From Hymenobacter psychrophilus (GTDB taxonomy: Bacteria > Bacteroidota > Bacteroidia > Cytophagales > Hymenobacteraceae), in NCBI RefSeq assembly GCF_900107135.1, contig NZ_FNOV01000002.1:372001-436000 (forward strand): DNA of 64,000 nucleotides. Reading direction: 5' to 3'. Under the pieces are notes generated by a model. The model searched no databases and was not told the origin of the DNA. It worked only from the letters and a program-made list of their open reading frames with translations. Below are positions 16,247-25,164 of the stretch, one piece after another. Each line of letters starts with the position of its first letter. Position 1 is the stretch's first letter. Made by a program: the position numbers and the translations under genes.

Positions 16247-16280
16247 AAGCCCTGCCGCACATTTTGCGGCAGGGCTTTTG
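16247..16280. terminator. Second terminator hairpin
   Basis: AAGCCCTGCCGC pairs with GCGGCAGGGCTT around a 7-base loop, followed by TTTG. Back-up terminator for the thiolase. Confidence 0.7.
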
Positions 16281-16334
16281 ATTACCGGGCTGTCTGCAAC
16301 GCACTACTTCGTCCTTTTCGCCGTTCTTGTCGCT

Positions 16335-17759
16335 ATGAGATTTCTGCCCGTCCTGATTTTCCTTCTCACTGCCACCAGCGCCGCCCAGGCCCAGAAGCTG
16401 CGGCGGCTAACGACGTACTTCGACTCGACGCGGGTACACCCACGGGAAAAGTTTGCGGCAATTGTGGGAACCGATACCGTGATGCAGGGACCATACAAGC
16501 GGTTTTATTATACCGGTAAGCTCGAAGCCCAGACCCGCTACACGGCTGGCAAGCGCGACTCGGCCTACGTGGAGTTCCACCCCAACGGCGGGCGGCGGCT
16601 GGAGGTAACCTACCAGGATGGCGTGCGCCAGGGGCCCTTCAAAACCTATTACGACACTGGTAAGCTGGCCCAGGAAGGCTCTTTTGCCGACGATGAGCCC
16701 AACGGCGAGTTGCGCTACTTTTTCCCCGATGGCCGCATCAAACTGGAAACGACGCTGGCTAAGGGCCAGCCCAGCGGCTTGGTACGCGAGTTATACGATT
16801 CGGGCAAGCCCAAAGCCGAAATCACGTTTACCGACGGCCAGGCCAACGGGCCGGTGCGCACCTACTACGAAAACGGCCAGCTGGAAAGCGAGGGCAGCTA
16901 CCGCCGCGGGCTGCTGGCCGGCCCCTACAAAACGTACTACGACAACGGCCAGCCCGAAACCGAAGTGCTGGCCGACCAGACCGGCCGCGGCCGCTACCGC
17001 AGCTACTACCGCTCGGGCCAGCTCCAGACCGAGGGCACCTACGTGGCCGTGCCGCTGGTGGGCCGGGCCGTGAAAAACCCACTCGGCGACGACCTCACCA
17101 AGCAGGCCCGCGCCCTGGCCGGCGGCACCAACAACCTCGACGGTCCCGCCAAGGCCTACTACGAGAACGGCGCCGTCAAGAGCACCATGACCTACCGCCA
17201 AGGCACGCTGGTGGGCACCCAGCAGGATTTTTACGAGTCGGGCAAGCCCAGGCAGAAGACCGAGTACACCAGCCAGGCCCGCGACCGGAAAATTACCAGC
17301 TACTTCGAGGACGGCACGGTGCAACGCGAGCAGCAGTACAAGAACAACCTGCCCGTAGGCCAGTGGCGCAGCTACTTTCCCGGTGGCAAGCAGGTGCAGC
17401 AGCTCCAAACTTACCAGAACGGCCGCCTCGGCGGCGAACAGCTAACCTACTACCCGACCGGCACGCTCAGAAGCAAACTGCTGAATGAGAACGGCAAGGC
17501 CGCCGGCCTGGGCCAGGAGTTCTACCCCTCGGGCAAGCTGCAGGCCGAAACCACCTACGTGCGCGGCCTGCGCACCGGGCCCTACCGCCTGCTGCGCGAA
17601 GACGGCACGCCCGAAGCCAGCGGCGCCTTCCGCAACGGCAAGGAAACCGGCGTCTGGCTTTACTACGGCCCCGACGGCACCACCGTCAAGGAGCGCAAAA
17701 CCTACCGCAACGGCCAGGTAGTGCTGCCCGGCAGCGGCGCGCCCCTGAAGAAGAAGTAG
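16335..17759 (+). CDS. Exported MORN_2-repeat protein (YwqK-like)
   Basis: Protein of 474 residues starting at the ATG at 16335, with signal peptide MRFLPVLIFLLTATSAAQAQ. The remainder is about 15 tandem copies of a 22-25-residue repeat of the form YxNGxLxxExxYxxGxxxGPxKxYYxxG (for example YYDTGKLAQEGSFADDEPNG and YYENGQLESEGSYRRGLLAG), the MORN_2 repeat of the YwqK family. These make an extended beta-hairpin rod. Some YwqK members are annotated as antitoxins to contact-dependent or polymorphic toxins, but in Bacteroidota most are exported and of unknown role. No toxin gene is next to it. The DNA is itself repetitive, so copy number may vary. Confidence 0.85.
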   Translation: MRFLPVLIFLLTATSAAQAQKLRRLTTYFDSTRVHPREKFAAIVGTDTVMQGPYKRFYYTGKLEAQTRYTAGKRDSAYVEFHPNGGRRLEVTYQDGVRQGPFKTYYDTGKLAQEGSFADDEPNGELRYFFPDGRIKLETTLAKGQPSGLVRELYDSGKPKAEITFTDGQANGPVRTYYENGQLESEGSYRRGLLAGPYKTYYDNGQPETEVLADQTGRGRYRSYYRSGQLQTEGTYVAVPLVGRAVKNPLGDDLTKQARALAGGTNNLDGPAKAYYENGAVKSTMTYRQGTLVGTQQDFYESGKPRQKTEYTSQARDRKITSYFEDGTVQREQQYKNNLPVGQWRSYFPGGKQVQQLQTYQNGRLGGEQLTYYPTGTLRSKLLNENGKAAGLGQEFYPSGKLQAETTYVRGLRTGPYRLLREDGTPEASGAFRNGKETGVWLYYGPDGTTVKERKTYRNGQVVLPGSGAPLKKK

Positions 17760-17768
17760 GCAGAAAAG

Positions 17769-17923
17769 AGCCCCAGCGGGGCGGCATATCGGTAGCACAC
17801 CCACGACAACAAGCTAAAGCCCCAGCGGGGCGACACCAGCCGTAGAACGATTAGTGCCGCCCCGCTGGGGCTTTGGGTTCGATGCAATAATGTTTACTAC
17901 CAATATGTCGCCCCACTGGGGCT
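17769..17923. repeat. Nested inverted repeats, AGCCCCAGCGGGGCGGCA family
   Basis: Four copies of a 20-bp self-complementary unit: 17769-17788, 17816-17835, 17855-17874 (inverted) and 17904-17923 (inverted). The outer pair and inner pair are each inverted to each other, making one long nested stem between the MORN_2 gene and the convergent DUF885 gene. It could end transcription of both. Confidence 0.8.
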
Positions 17924-17942
17924 GTGGTCGCCCACGCACCCC

Positions 17943-19724
17943 CTACTTCTTCTCCTTCGCCAGCATCATATCCCGAATGTACTTCACCGGGGCGCTGCCG
18001 TAGCTGAGAAACTGCTCGTGGAAAGCTTTCAGGCTGAAATCCTTGGCTTGTTTCTGCTTGAGCTCCTCGCGCAGGTCGTAGATTTCGGTGTAGCCGGTGA
18101 AGTAGGAGCTGAGCTGCACCTGGCTCAAGGTGGCGCGCAGCCACTTGTTGCGGGCTTCGGCGTCTTCCTGGAAACCGTCGCGGCGCAGCATTGCCACGGC
18201 CTGGGCTTCGGTGAGATTGCCGGCCTGCACCTCGTGGTCGAGGATGGCGTTGAGCGTGACGCGCATGTTCCACTTGTCCCACATGAGCCAGAACTCGTCG
18301 GTGTTGCCGCCGTAGCCGCTTTCCAGCATCATGCGCTCGGCGTACACGGCCCAGCCCTCAATCATGGCCCCGTTGCCGAGGATGGATTTGATGAGCGAGG
18401 GCGAGCGGTTGGCGTACACGAGCTGCGTATAATGGCCCGGAATAGCCTCGTGGATGTTGAGAATCTGGAGCGTGTAGGTGTTGTACTCGCGCAGGTAGCT
18501 CTCGGCCTGGGGCGCCGGCAAATCCACAATGGGCTCCACATTGTAGTAGGTGTCGGCCCCCTTGTCGTAGGGGCCGGGGGCCGATACACTGGCCCCGGCA
18601 CCGCTGCCGCGCATGTAGAGCGGGGTTTCGCGCACGACCAGCGGCTGGGTCGGGTCCTGGGTCAGCAAGTCGTGCTCATTCACCCAGCGCACCAGTTCGG
18701 GCATTTGCTCGCGCACGGCGTCAACGAAGCGCTGGGGCGTGGCGTGCTCGCGCGAGAGGGCCGCTACCACGTCGCGCACAATGGCCAGCGTGTCTTTCGG
18801 CACGGCCTGGTACTGCACGTATTTGGGGTAGATGCGCAGGGCCCGGGCTTTCATATCCTTTAGCAGTTCCTGGCGGTGCGTGAGGGCCTTTTGATATACC
18901 TGCTCGGCCGAATAAGTGCTCTGGATATCGAGGGCAAACTTGCGGGCAAACAGCGCGGGCCCGATGCGGAAAGGCCGGAAGTTGCCCGCCGGCAGTACCT
19001 CCCGCTGCAGAAAGCTGATGTAGCCCTCCATTGCCAGCCGGGTGGTGGCCACACGGCCGCGCAACTCCTCCTTCTCGGCCTCGGTCAGGCCCGATTTGGC
19101 CACCGAATCGAGCAACGCCGGGCCGAACACCGACAGGCCGCCCTGGTTCTGGCGGATGGCCAGGTTGGTGTGCTCGCGGGTGGGCCGCTTGATGCTTTGC
19201 TTGGCGGCCTCGTAGTAGTCGGTGGCCTGAATGAGCTTGTGGCTGATGGCGCGCAGGCGGCGGTCGAGGGGGGCGTAGCGGCCGTTGAGCAGCTCGGCCA
19301 CCGAACCGCCCACGTTGTAGTTGGCCGGGTTCCACTCCCAGCTGCGCAGCGTGTCGGCGTAGAAGCGGGCCGAGGCCAGGTAGTTCTGCATCAGCCGGTA
19401 GTCAGTCTGGTTGTTCACCGACAGCTTGCCTAGCTCGAACGTCTGCATCTCCTTGGTCCGGCGGGCAATAGCCTGGGCCTCCGTCTGCCGCCGACCGGCC
19501 GAGGGCACCACCAGCAGTGAGTCGTAGCGGTGGAAGCCCTGCGAGGAAGCCCACTCGGGGTTGTAGTACCAGAGCGAGTCGATGAACCGGTTTTTGTAGT
19601 CGTCGAACGTAGCGTCGGCGGTGGCTGCGGTACCGGTGGCGGGCTTGGTGCCCGGGTCGCAGGCGGCCAGCGAGCAGGCACCGGCCAGCAGCACGGCGGC
19701 GGGCAGGAAGTAGCGGTGTTTCAT
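17943..19724 (-). CDS. DUF885-family lipoprotein, metallopeptidase-like
   Basis: Protein of 593 residues with a lipoprotein signal (LAGACSLAAC, lipobox Cys about residue 22). It belongs to the DUF885 family: the metal-binding-type motif NIHEAIPGHY (HExxPGH) lies around residue 430, and the downstream MIEGWAVYAERMM motif (EGWA) supplies the third ligand region. The family is related to M3/M32-type zinc peptidases, so an exported carboxypeptidase or oligopeptidase function is likely but unproven. The lipid anchor would place it on the inner face of the outer membrane or in the periplasm. Convergent with the MORN_2 gene and with its own upstream region. Confidence 0.88.
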   Translation of the reverse strand: MKHRYFLPAAVLLAGACSLAACDPGTKPATGTAATADATFDDYKNRFIDSLWYYNPEWASSQGFHRYDSLLVVPSAGRRQTEAQAIARRTKEMQTFELGKLSVNNQTDYRLMQNYLASARFYADTLRSWEWNPANYNVGGSVAELLNGRYAPLDRRLRAISHKLIQATDYYEAAKQSIKRPTREHTNLAIRQNQGGLSVFGPALLDSVAKSGLTEAEKEELRGRVATTRLAMEGYISFLQREVLPAGNFRPFRIGPALFARKFALDIQSTYSAEQVYQKALTHRQELLKDMKARALRIYPKYVQYQAVPKDTLAIVRDVVAALSREHATPQRFVDAVREQMPELVRWVNEHDLLTQDPTQPLVVRETPLYMRGSGAGASVSAPGPYDKGADTYYNVEPIVDLPAPQAESYLREYNTYTLQILNIHEAIPGHYTQLVYANRSPSLIKSILGNGAMIEGWAVYAERMMLESGYGGNTDEFWLMWDKWNMRVTLNAILDHEVQAGNLTEAQAVAMLRRDGFQEDAEARNKWLRATLSQVQLSSYFTGYTEIYDLREELKQKQAKDFSLKAFHEQFLSYGSAPVKYIRDMMLAKEKK

Positions 19725-19944
19725 GGGAAGGAGTTAGGCGGGCAAGGTACGCGGCAAGGACGAGAGTACGACGGCCGGCGTTGCGCGGGCGTTTCCGGCA
19801 ATGCGGCCCCCGAGCACCCACCCCCAGCGCCCCGCTTATCTTCCGGCCCGCCTTTCCGGCCTGGTCTTTTTCGCAACGCGGCTCCCATCTCTGGCGTAGC
19901 GTTTGCACTGGCCGCCCGGCGTTCGTTGCCCTTGTCTGCTTCCT

Positions 19945-20448
19945 ATGAAACTTATGCTCGCCGCACTGCTGGCATTGCTCCTGGCCCAGCCGGCCCGCGC
20001 CCAGTCCCTCACCCGCCTCGACGGGGCCAATGGTTTCCGCGGCCTGGCCTTCGGGGCGCCGCTTACCGAGGCGCTGCACCTGCAGCTGCTGCGCGACAAA
20101 GGCGACGAGAAGGTGTACGAGCGCCTCGACGAGCAGCTGCAGGTAGGAGGATTCCGGGCGGCGCGTATTCACTACAAGTTTTTCCGGGGCCAGTTTGCGG
20201 CCGTCACCATCATCGTGAAAGGCAACACCGAAACGCGCAAGGTGCGGCCCGCGCTGGAGGCCCTCTACGGCCCCGGCCAGCTCGAAAGCTTCAGTTGCAA
20301 GTGGCAGGGAGCCCTGGTGGCCCTCTCTTACGCCTCCCTCTCCGACGAGCAGACCATCCTGGCCATGAGCAGCCGCCCGCTGGCCGCCCAGATGCAGCAG
20401 GCCAGCGCCCCCGCCAACACCACCAAGCTCAAAATCAAGCGGAAGTAA
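19945..20448 (+). CDS. Small exported hypothetical protein
   Basis: Protein of 167 residues, ATG at 19945 giving signal peptide MKLMLAALLALLLAQPARAQ. The mature part starts with LDGANGFRGLAFGAPLTEA, a GxxFGxxxxE pattern common to small exported proteins with an alpha/beta fold that detect envelope state (the GLxFGxs motif of many Bacteroidota secreted proteins). Then two beta-strands (ARIHYKFFRGQFAAVTIIVKG) and a helix (EALYGPGQLESFSCKWQGALVALSYASL). Ends in a basic KLKIKRK tail. No named family that I can support. Divergent from the DUF885 gene, upstream of the large palindrome. Confidence 0.7.
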   Translation: MKLMLAALLALLLAQPARAQSLTRLDGANGFRGLAFGAPLTEALHLQLLRDKGDEKVYERLDEQLQVGGFRAARIHYKFFRGQFAAVTIIVKGNTETRKVRPALEALYGPGQLESFSCKWQGALVALSYASLSDEQTILAMSSRPLAAQMQQASAPANTTKLKIKRK

Positions 20449-20533
20449 CCCCCGGCCCGGCCCCGCTCCTGCCCCGGCGGCCCACCGCGGCACCCCTACT
20501 CCCCAACTTCCTCTCTGTGTGCCGCCCTGGCGT

Positions 20534-20813
20534 GGCGCCTCACCCCCTAGCCCCCTCTCCGAAAAAGGAGAGGGGGGACTAGTTTTTAGCTTTTTAGTCT
20601 AGGAAACTAGCTCCCCTCCTTGGAAAGGAGGGGCTGGGGGTGGTTGATGCTAGCGGAACGACGACCAACACCGGTACCAATTCCCGTTCAACGAAGTCAA
20701 CCACCCCCAGCCCCTCCTTTCCAAGGAGGGGAGCTAGCTTTCTACCCCTCTAAAAAACTACAAGCCAGTCCCCCCTCTCCTTTTTCGGAGAGGGGGCTAG
20801 GGGGTGAGGCGCC
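20534..20813. repeat. Large 280-bp palindromic element, CCCCCTAGCCCCCTCTCC family
   Basis: Outer arms of 47 bp are perfectly inverted (20534-20580 and 20767-20813). Inner arms of 38 bp are also perfectly inverted (20610-20647 and 20697-20734), around a roughly 50-base unique centre. Each outer arm contains its own small hairpin (CTCTCC...GGAGAG) and each inner arm another (CCCCTCCTT...AAGGAGGGG). It would fold as a long cruciform. It ends 47 bases before the start of the restriction-modification gene. A related element is at 25379-25535. This accounts for the 412-base gap between genes. Confidence 0.9.
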
Positions 20814-20860
20814 CCGTGAGGCCGAGCCGAACCGGCAGGCTCCCTATCTTGCCGCCCACT

Positions 20861-23800
20861 ATGAAACTCGCCCCTATCCTGCCCTCCCAGGCCCTCGACC
20901 TCGCCTTCCGCCGCCAGAAAACCGCCCGCGCCACCCTCGACGCCTTCGAGGCCGCCCGCCTCCAGCTCCTCCACGAGCTCGATGCCACCAAGGACGAGGC
21001 CGATATGGTGCAGCCGCTCAGCCGGTTCTTCGGCCGCGTGGGGCTGGGGGGCTACTACCTCAACTCGCACGGCAAGCGCGACCTGGTGCTGCGCACCGGC
21101 CCCGCGCCCGCCGACCCGTTCGGGGTGCTCTTCGAGCTCAAGCACCGCAAAAACCCCGGCGAGATGGTGCGGCCCGACGACTTCAACCGCAAGGCCCTGC
21201 ACGAGCTGCTGCTGTATTACTTCCAGGAGCGCACCGCCGAGCAGCAGCTGCCCGAATTGCGCCAGCTGGTGCTCACGACCGGCTACGAGTGGTTTATCAT
21301 CGACGCCCACGAGTTTCACCGGGTGTTCTGGAAGTACACGGCCCTGCGCCAGCACTTCCAGAAGTACAAGCAGGGCCAAACCACCAGCCCCGACACGGCC
21401 GACTTCTACAAGGCCGCCCGCGAATTGCTCGACCAGCGCGAAGGCGAGCCCCTGCGCTTCACCCACTTCAGCCTCGACCCGCACGACGAGCAGGGCCGGC
21501 GGCGGCCCCTGGGCGAGCGGGAGCGGCTGTGGCTGAGCAAGGTGTTCTCGCCGCCCCATTTGCTCAAGGAGCCCTTCGCCCAGGATGCCAACACGCTCAA
21601 CCGCGCCTTTTACGAGGAGCTGCTGTACCTGATGGGGCTGGAGGAAGTGAAGGACAAGGGCCGCAAACTCATTCAGCGGTGCGCGCCCGAGCGGCGGCAG
21701 CGCGGCTCGCTGCTGGAGAACACGCTGGTGCAGCTGCGGGCCGAAGACATGCTGCGCAACCTGCCCCCCGAGCAGCTGGCCAGCTACGGCCCCAGCCCCG
21801 CCGAGCAGGCCACCGGCGTGGCCCTGGAGCTGGGCCTCACCTGGATCAGCCGCCTGCTGTTTCTTAAGCTGCTGGAGGGCCAGCTGCGCCGCTACCACCA
21901 GCCCGGCCCCGACGAGGCCTTCCGCTTCCTCGACCCGCGCCAGCTCCAGGAGTACGACCAGCTCAACCTGCTCTTTTATCGGGTACTGAATAGGCCCGCC
22001 GCCGAGCGGGAACGGCCCGAGGCCGACCAATACGGGCAGGTGCCCTACCTGAACTCGTCGTTGTTTGAGCCGAGTGCGCTGGAACGGCTGACGCTGCGCA
22101 TTTCGGGGCTCGATGACAAGGTGGAGCTGCCGCTGCTGGGGGCCGAAACCAAGCGGCGCGGCAGCCGCTCGGTGCTGCGCCAGGAGGCCGGCGGCCCCGC
22201 CCCCTCGGCCCTCACCTATCTGCTGCGGTTTCTCGATGCCTACGACTTCGCCTCCGAGGGCTCGGAGCAGGTCGAGGAAGCCGACGCGGCCGAGCGGCCC
22301 CTGATTTCGGCGGCCGTGCTCGGGCTCATCTTCGAGAAGATAAACGGCTACCGCGACGGCTCGTTCTACACGCCCGGCTTCATTACCATGTACATGTGCC
22401 GCCACACGCTACGGCGGGCCGTGGTGGGCCACTTCAACGGGCGCTATGGCTGGCAGGCCGACGATGTGCCCGCGTTGCGCGAGCTGCTGGCCGAGGCCGG
22501 CCGCGCCCGCCGGCCCGAGTTCAGCGCGGCGTTTAACGAGCTGCGGGTGCTTGATCCGGCTGTCGGCTCGGGGCACTTTCTGGTGAGTGCGCTCAATGAG
22601 TTGCTGGTGCTCAAGAGCGAGCTGCGCCTGCTGCTCGATGCCGAGGGCGAGCTGCTGCCCTACACCCTCACGGTGGCCCGCGACGAGCTGGTGATTCTCG
22701 ACCGCGACTACGAAAACCTGTTCGAGTACCGCGCTACGTTTGAGGCCGCCACCGGCCAGCGGCGCGTGAGCCAGCCCCACACCCGCCTGCAAAGCGCCCT
22801 GTTCCGCGAGAAGCGCCTGCTCATTGAGCACTGCCTCTACGGCGTCGACCTCAACCCCAACTCGGTGCGCATTTGCCGCCTGCGGCTCTGGATTGAGCTG
22901 CTCAAGCACGCCTACTACACCCCCGAAAGCCAGTACCAGGAGCTCGAAACCCTGCCCAACCTCGAACTGAATGTGCGGGCGGGCAACTCGCTCATCAGCC
23001 GCTACCCCCTGCAGAGCGACCTGACGGAGGTGTTCCGCAAAAAGGACTTCTCGCTGGCCGCCTACCGCCGGGCCGTGTCGGGGTTTTTCTCGGCGCGGGG
23101 GCGCGAGCAGAAACTAGTGCTCGAAGATTTCCTGCAACGCCTCAAAGACCAGTTCCGCACCGATATCCAGCGCCACGACCCGCTGCTCAAGCGCATTGCC
23201 CGCGCCCGCGACGAGATGACGCGGGCCGAGCTCGACCAAAAGCCCGACCTGTTCGGCAAGGCTCGCCTGAGCGAGGAGGAGGGCCGGGTCAAGCAGACCA
23301 GCGCCCGCCAGAGCCTGGAAAAGCTGGAGCACGAGCGCCAGCAGCGCGAGCAGGGCACCCTCTACCGCGAGGCCTTCGAGTGGCGCTTCGAGTTTCCGGA
23401 GGTGTTGCGGCCCGATGGCTCGTTCCGGGGCTTCGATGCCGTGCTGGGCAACCCGCCCTATGGGTCCGCAAAGCAGGAAATCACAAGCAGATATGTAAGT
23501 TCAAAGGGCAATTCCGACTTATATAGCGCCTTTATAGAGCAAGCGATAAACCTAACAACACCAAATGGTATAGCTTCATTTATCGTCCCGGTTAGTTGGC
23601 TGTCTGGAGATAAGTATTCTTCCTTGAGAGAGCAGGTAAGTAAGACCTCTGAGCTTACTTTAGGTATTATATTACCCTACGGAGTGTTTACCGAGGCATT
23701 TGTAGACACCGGAATTTTCTCGTTTAAGAAAAATGTGGGCAAGCCTGACCCCAAATCTTACCAAACCGACGTTTTTCAATTCGGTCCCAAGACTACTATT

Positions 23801-24550
23801 GCAGGCGACCTACTTGATAACATTACTTTTTCTCAAATCGATAGTGAGCAATGGACCACTAAGAAAGGCATGTCAATCGTTTTTGACAATAGTATAGAGC
23901 TTCTGAAAGAAAAGATGAGCGCAAAGAGCGTTTTGTTAGGCTCAATATCTGTTTCTGCACGAGGCATTCTTGCTAATCCAGAAGATATATTTCAGGAGGA
24001 ACAAGATTTGGCAGAACGACTATTTGTAGGTTCAGCTAGACGATACAGTTTACAAGAAGAATATTCGTGGGTACTCTATGGCGATAATCTAAAAGAGAAG
24101 CCTTCGACCAAATCAGTCTTTCAAGGGACTAGATTACTAGTTCGGAGATTAATAAGTAGACAGTTTAGAGTTCAAGCGACTATTACTGAGTCTGATTTTG
24201 TGAGTAAAAAAGATATTTACACTCTAAAAGTCACCAATGCAGACTATAATCCATACTACATACTGGGTATTGTCAACTCAGAAGTTGTTTCTCGAACCAT
24301 TACAGGCAGTTCTACTATTGCGACGAAAAACGATTTTTCTCAGTTGGGCCTGAATGATTTAAGAGGCATTCCGATTCCGGCCGCCACGGCGGAGCAGCAG
24401 GCGCCCATAGCTGCGCTGGTCGAGCAGGTGCTGGCCGCCAAAGCCCTGCACCCCGCCGCCGACACTGCCGAGGCCGAGCAGCAGCTCGATGCGCTGGTGG
24501 CCGCCCTCTACGGCCTCAGCGACGACGAAATTTCGCTGCTCGGCGGCTAA
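20861..24550 (+). CDS. Type IIG restriction enzyme / N6-adenine DNA methyltransferase
   Basis: Protein of 1229 residues, ATG at 20861 (MKLAPILPSQALDLAFRRQK). It joins nuclease, methylase and specificity functions in one chain. N-terminal part: a PD-(D/E)xK-type nuclease pattern, RDLVL then FGVLFELKH (D and ExK, about residues 72-90). Middle: a helical connector. Methyltransferase: motif I LDPAVGSGHFLVSALNEL (about 565) and motif IV VLGNPPYG (about 865), the NPPY catalytic motif of N6-adenine enzymes. C-terminal part: target recognition domain and a short helical tail (AEQQAPIAALVEQVLAAK) as in Eco57I/Type I S-like proteins. Expected role: self-contained restriction-modification against phage and plasmid DNA. 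The target recognition part (23461-24363) is AT-rich while the rest is GC-rich, a mosaic. A longer frame from 20804 runs through the palindrome and is not used. Confidence 0.88.
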   Translation: MKLAPILPSQALDLAFRRQKTARATLDAFEAARLQLLHELDATKDEADMVQPLSRFFGRVGLGGYYLNSHGKRDLVLRTGPAPADPFGVLFELKHRKNPGEMVRPDDFNRKALHELLLYYFQERTAEQQLPELRQLVLTTGYEWFIIDAHEFHRVFWKYTALRQHFQKYKQGQTTSPDTADFYKAARELLDQREGEPLRFTHFSLDPHDEQGRRRPLGERERLWLSKVFSPPHLLKEPFAQDANTLNRAFYEELLYLMGLEEVKDKGRKLIQRCAPERRQRGSLLENTLVQLRAEDMLRNLPPEQLASYGPSPAEQATGVALELGLTWISRLLFLKLLEGQLRRYHQPGPDEAFRFLDPRQLQEYDQLNLLFYRVLNRPAAERERPEADQYGQVPYLNSSLFEPSALERLTLRISGLDDKVELPLLGAETKRRGSRSVLRQEAGGPAPSALTYLLRFLDAYDFASEGSEQVEEADAAERPLISAAVLGLIFEKINGYRDGSFYTPGFITMYMCRHTLRRAVVGHFNGRYGWQADDVPALRELLAEAGRARRPEFSAAFNELRVLDPAVGSGHFLVSALNELLVLKSELRLLLDAEGELLPYTLTVARDELVILDRDYENLFEYRATFEAATGQRRVSQPHTRLQSALFREKRLLIEHCLYGVDLNPNSVRICRLRLWIELLKHAYYTPESQYQELETLPNLELNVRAGNSLISRYPLQSDLTEVFRKKDFSLAAYRRAVSGFFSARGREQKLVLEDFLQRLKDQFRTDIQRHDPLLKRIARARDEMTRAELDQKPDLFGKARLSEEEGRVKQTSARQSLEKLEHERQQREQGTLYREAFEWRFEFPEVLRPDGSFRGFDAVLGNPPYGSAKQEITSRYVSSKGNSDLYSAFIEQAINLTTPNGIASFIVPVSWLSGDKYSSLREQVSKTSELTLGIILPYGVFTEAFVDTGIFSFKKNVGKPDPKSYQTDVFQFGPKTTIAGDLLDNITFSQIDSEQWTTKKGMSIVFDNSIELLKEKMSAKSVLLGSISVSARGILANPEDIFQEEQDLAERLFVGSARRYSLQEEYSWVLYGDNLKEKPSTKSVFQGTRLLVRRLISRQFRVQATITESDFVSKKDIYTLKVTNADYNPYYILGIVNSEVVSRTITGSSTIATKNDFSQLGLNDLRGIPIPAATAEQQAPIAALVEQVLAAKALHPAADTAEAEQQLDALVAALYGLSDDEISLLGG
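23461..24363 (+). other. AT-rich foreign specificity segment within the Type IIG gene
   Basis: Base composition changes abruptly right after the catalytic NPPYG codons and returns to GC-rich right at RGIPIPAATAEQQAP. Codons inside end mostly in A or T, while flanking codons end in G or C. The reading frame is unbroken across both borders. This covers the target recognition domain only. Confidence 0.8.
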
Positions 24551-24670
24551 GGCAGGGCGGGCACTTGCCCAACTCGCTAATATGTCGCACCTTATGGCCG
24601 CCAACCCCGGCCGTTGCGCTCCGGCGCGGGGGCAGCTGGTTTCCTTTCCCATCCTTTTATCCCCCATTTT

Positions 24671-25147
24671 ATGCCCAATCAGTTTTCGCAGGACATTCCG
24701 GCCGCCGCCCTTAAGCAGGCCCAAACCGCCCTCGACGATTTCCGCACCGCCATCGAGCAGTACCTGCACGCCCTCACCCCCGACGAGCGCCGCACCATGC
24801 TCCGCATGGCCGACAAAACCGTGGCCTTCGTGCAAAAAACCGCCGACTATGCCGCCAACACCCCCGCCTTCGTGCCGACGTTCGTGAGCGTGCCCGAGCT
24901 GACGCAGGACCTGAAGGGTGTGCAGCAGCTCACGCCCCTCTACCAGCAGCTGGCCCAGCTCACCGAGCTGATGGACTCCACCGTGATGCTGGCCGGCTCC
25001 GAGGCCTACGGCGCGGCGCTCACCATTTATAAAAACATCAAGTTTATGGCCGAAAACAAGCAGCCCGGCGCCCAAACCGCCTACGACGACCTCAAGCAGC
25101 GCTTCCCCGGCCGCTCGGTGGCCACCCCCCGCCCCGACCGCAGCTAG
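24671..25147 (+). CDS. Conserved-type cytoplasmic hypothetical protein
   Basis: Protein of 158 residues, ATG at 24671 (MPNQFSQDIPAAALKQAQTA). All-helical pattern with no signal peptide: QAQTALDDFRTAIEQYLHAL, then DERRTMLRMADKTVAFVQKTADYA, a proline-containing turn (NTPAFVPTFVSVPELTQDL), QLTPLYQQLAQLTELMDSTVMLAGSEAYGAALTIYKNIKFMA, then a short QTAYDDLKQRFPG ending. This layout, ending in YxDLKxRFPG, is a recurring small family of unknown function in Bacteroidota. It lies 120 bases after the restriction-modification gene but its composition is host-like, so a functional link is only positional. Confidence 0.7.
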   Translation: MPNQFSQDIPAAALKQAQTALDDFRTAIEQYLHALTPDERRTMLRMADKTVAFVQKTADYAANTPAFVPTFVSVPELTQDLKGVQQLTPLYQQLAQLTELMDSTVMLAGSEAYGAALTIYKNIKFMAENKQPGAQTAYDDLKQRFPGRSVATPRPDRS

Positions 25148-25164
25148 CCCGTTGGGGGGCAATG

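Noticed and set aside
14943..16304. Long minus-strand frame opposite the thiolase gene
   Set aside because: It mirrors the thiolase codons and reads as low-complexity His/Gly/Val-rich sequence with no family features. The plus-strand frame is a full thiolase.
16335..17759. Antitoxin of a toxin-antitoxin pair
   Set aside because: YwqK-type naming suggests it, but the protein is exported, very long, and no toxin gene adjoins.
20750..22405. 551-codon minus-strand frame opposite the R-M gene
   Set aside because: Shadow of the GC-rich plus-strand gene. Low complexity, no motif, while the plus strand has nuclease and methylase motifs.
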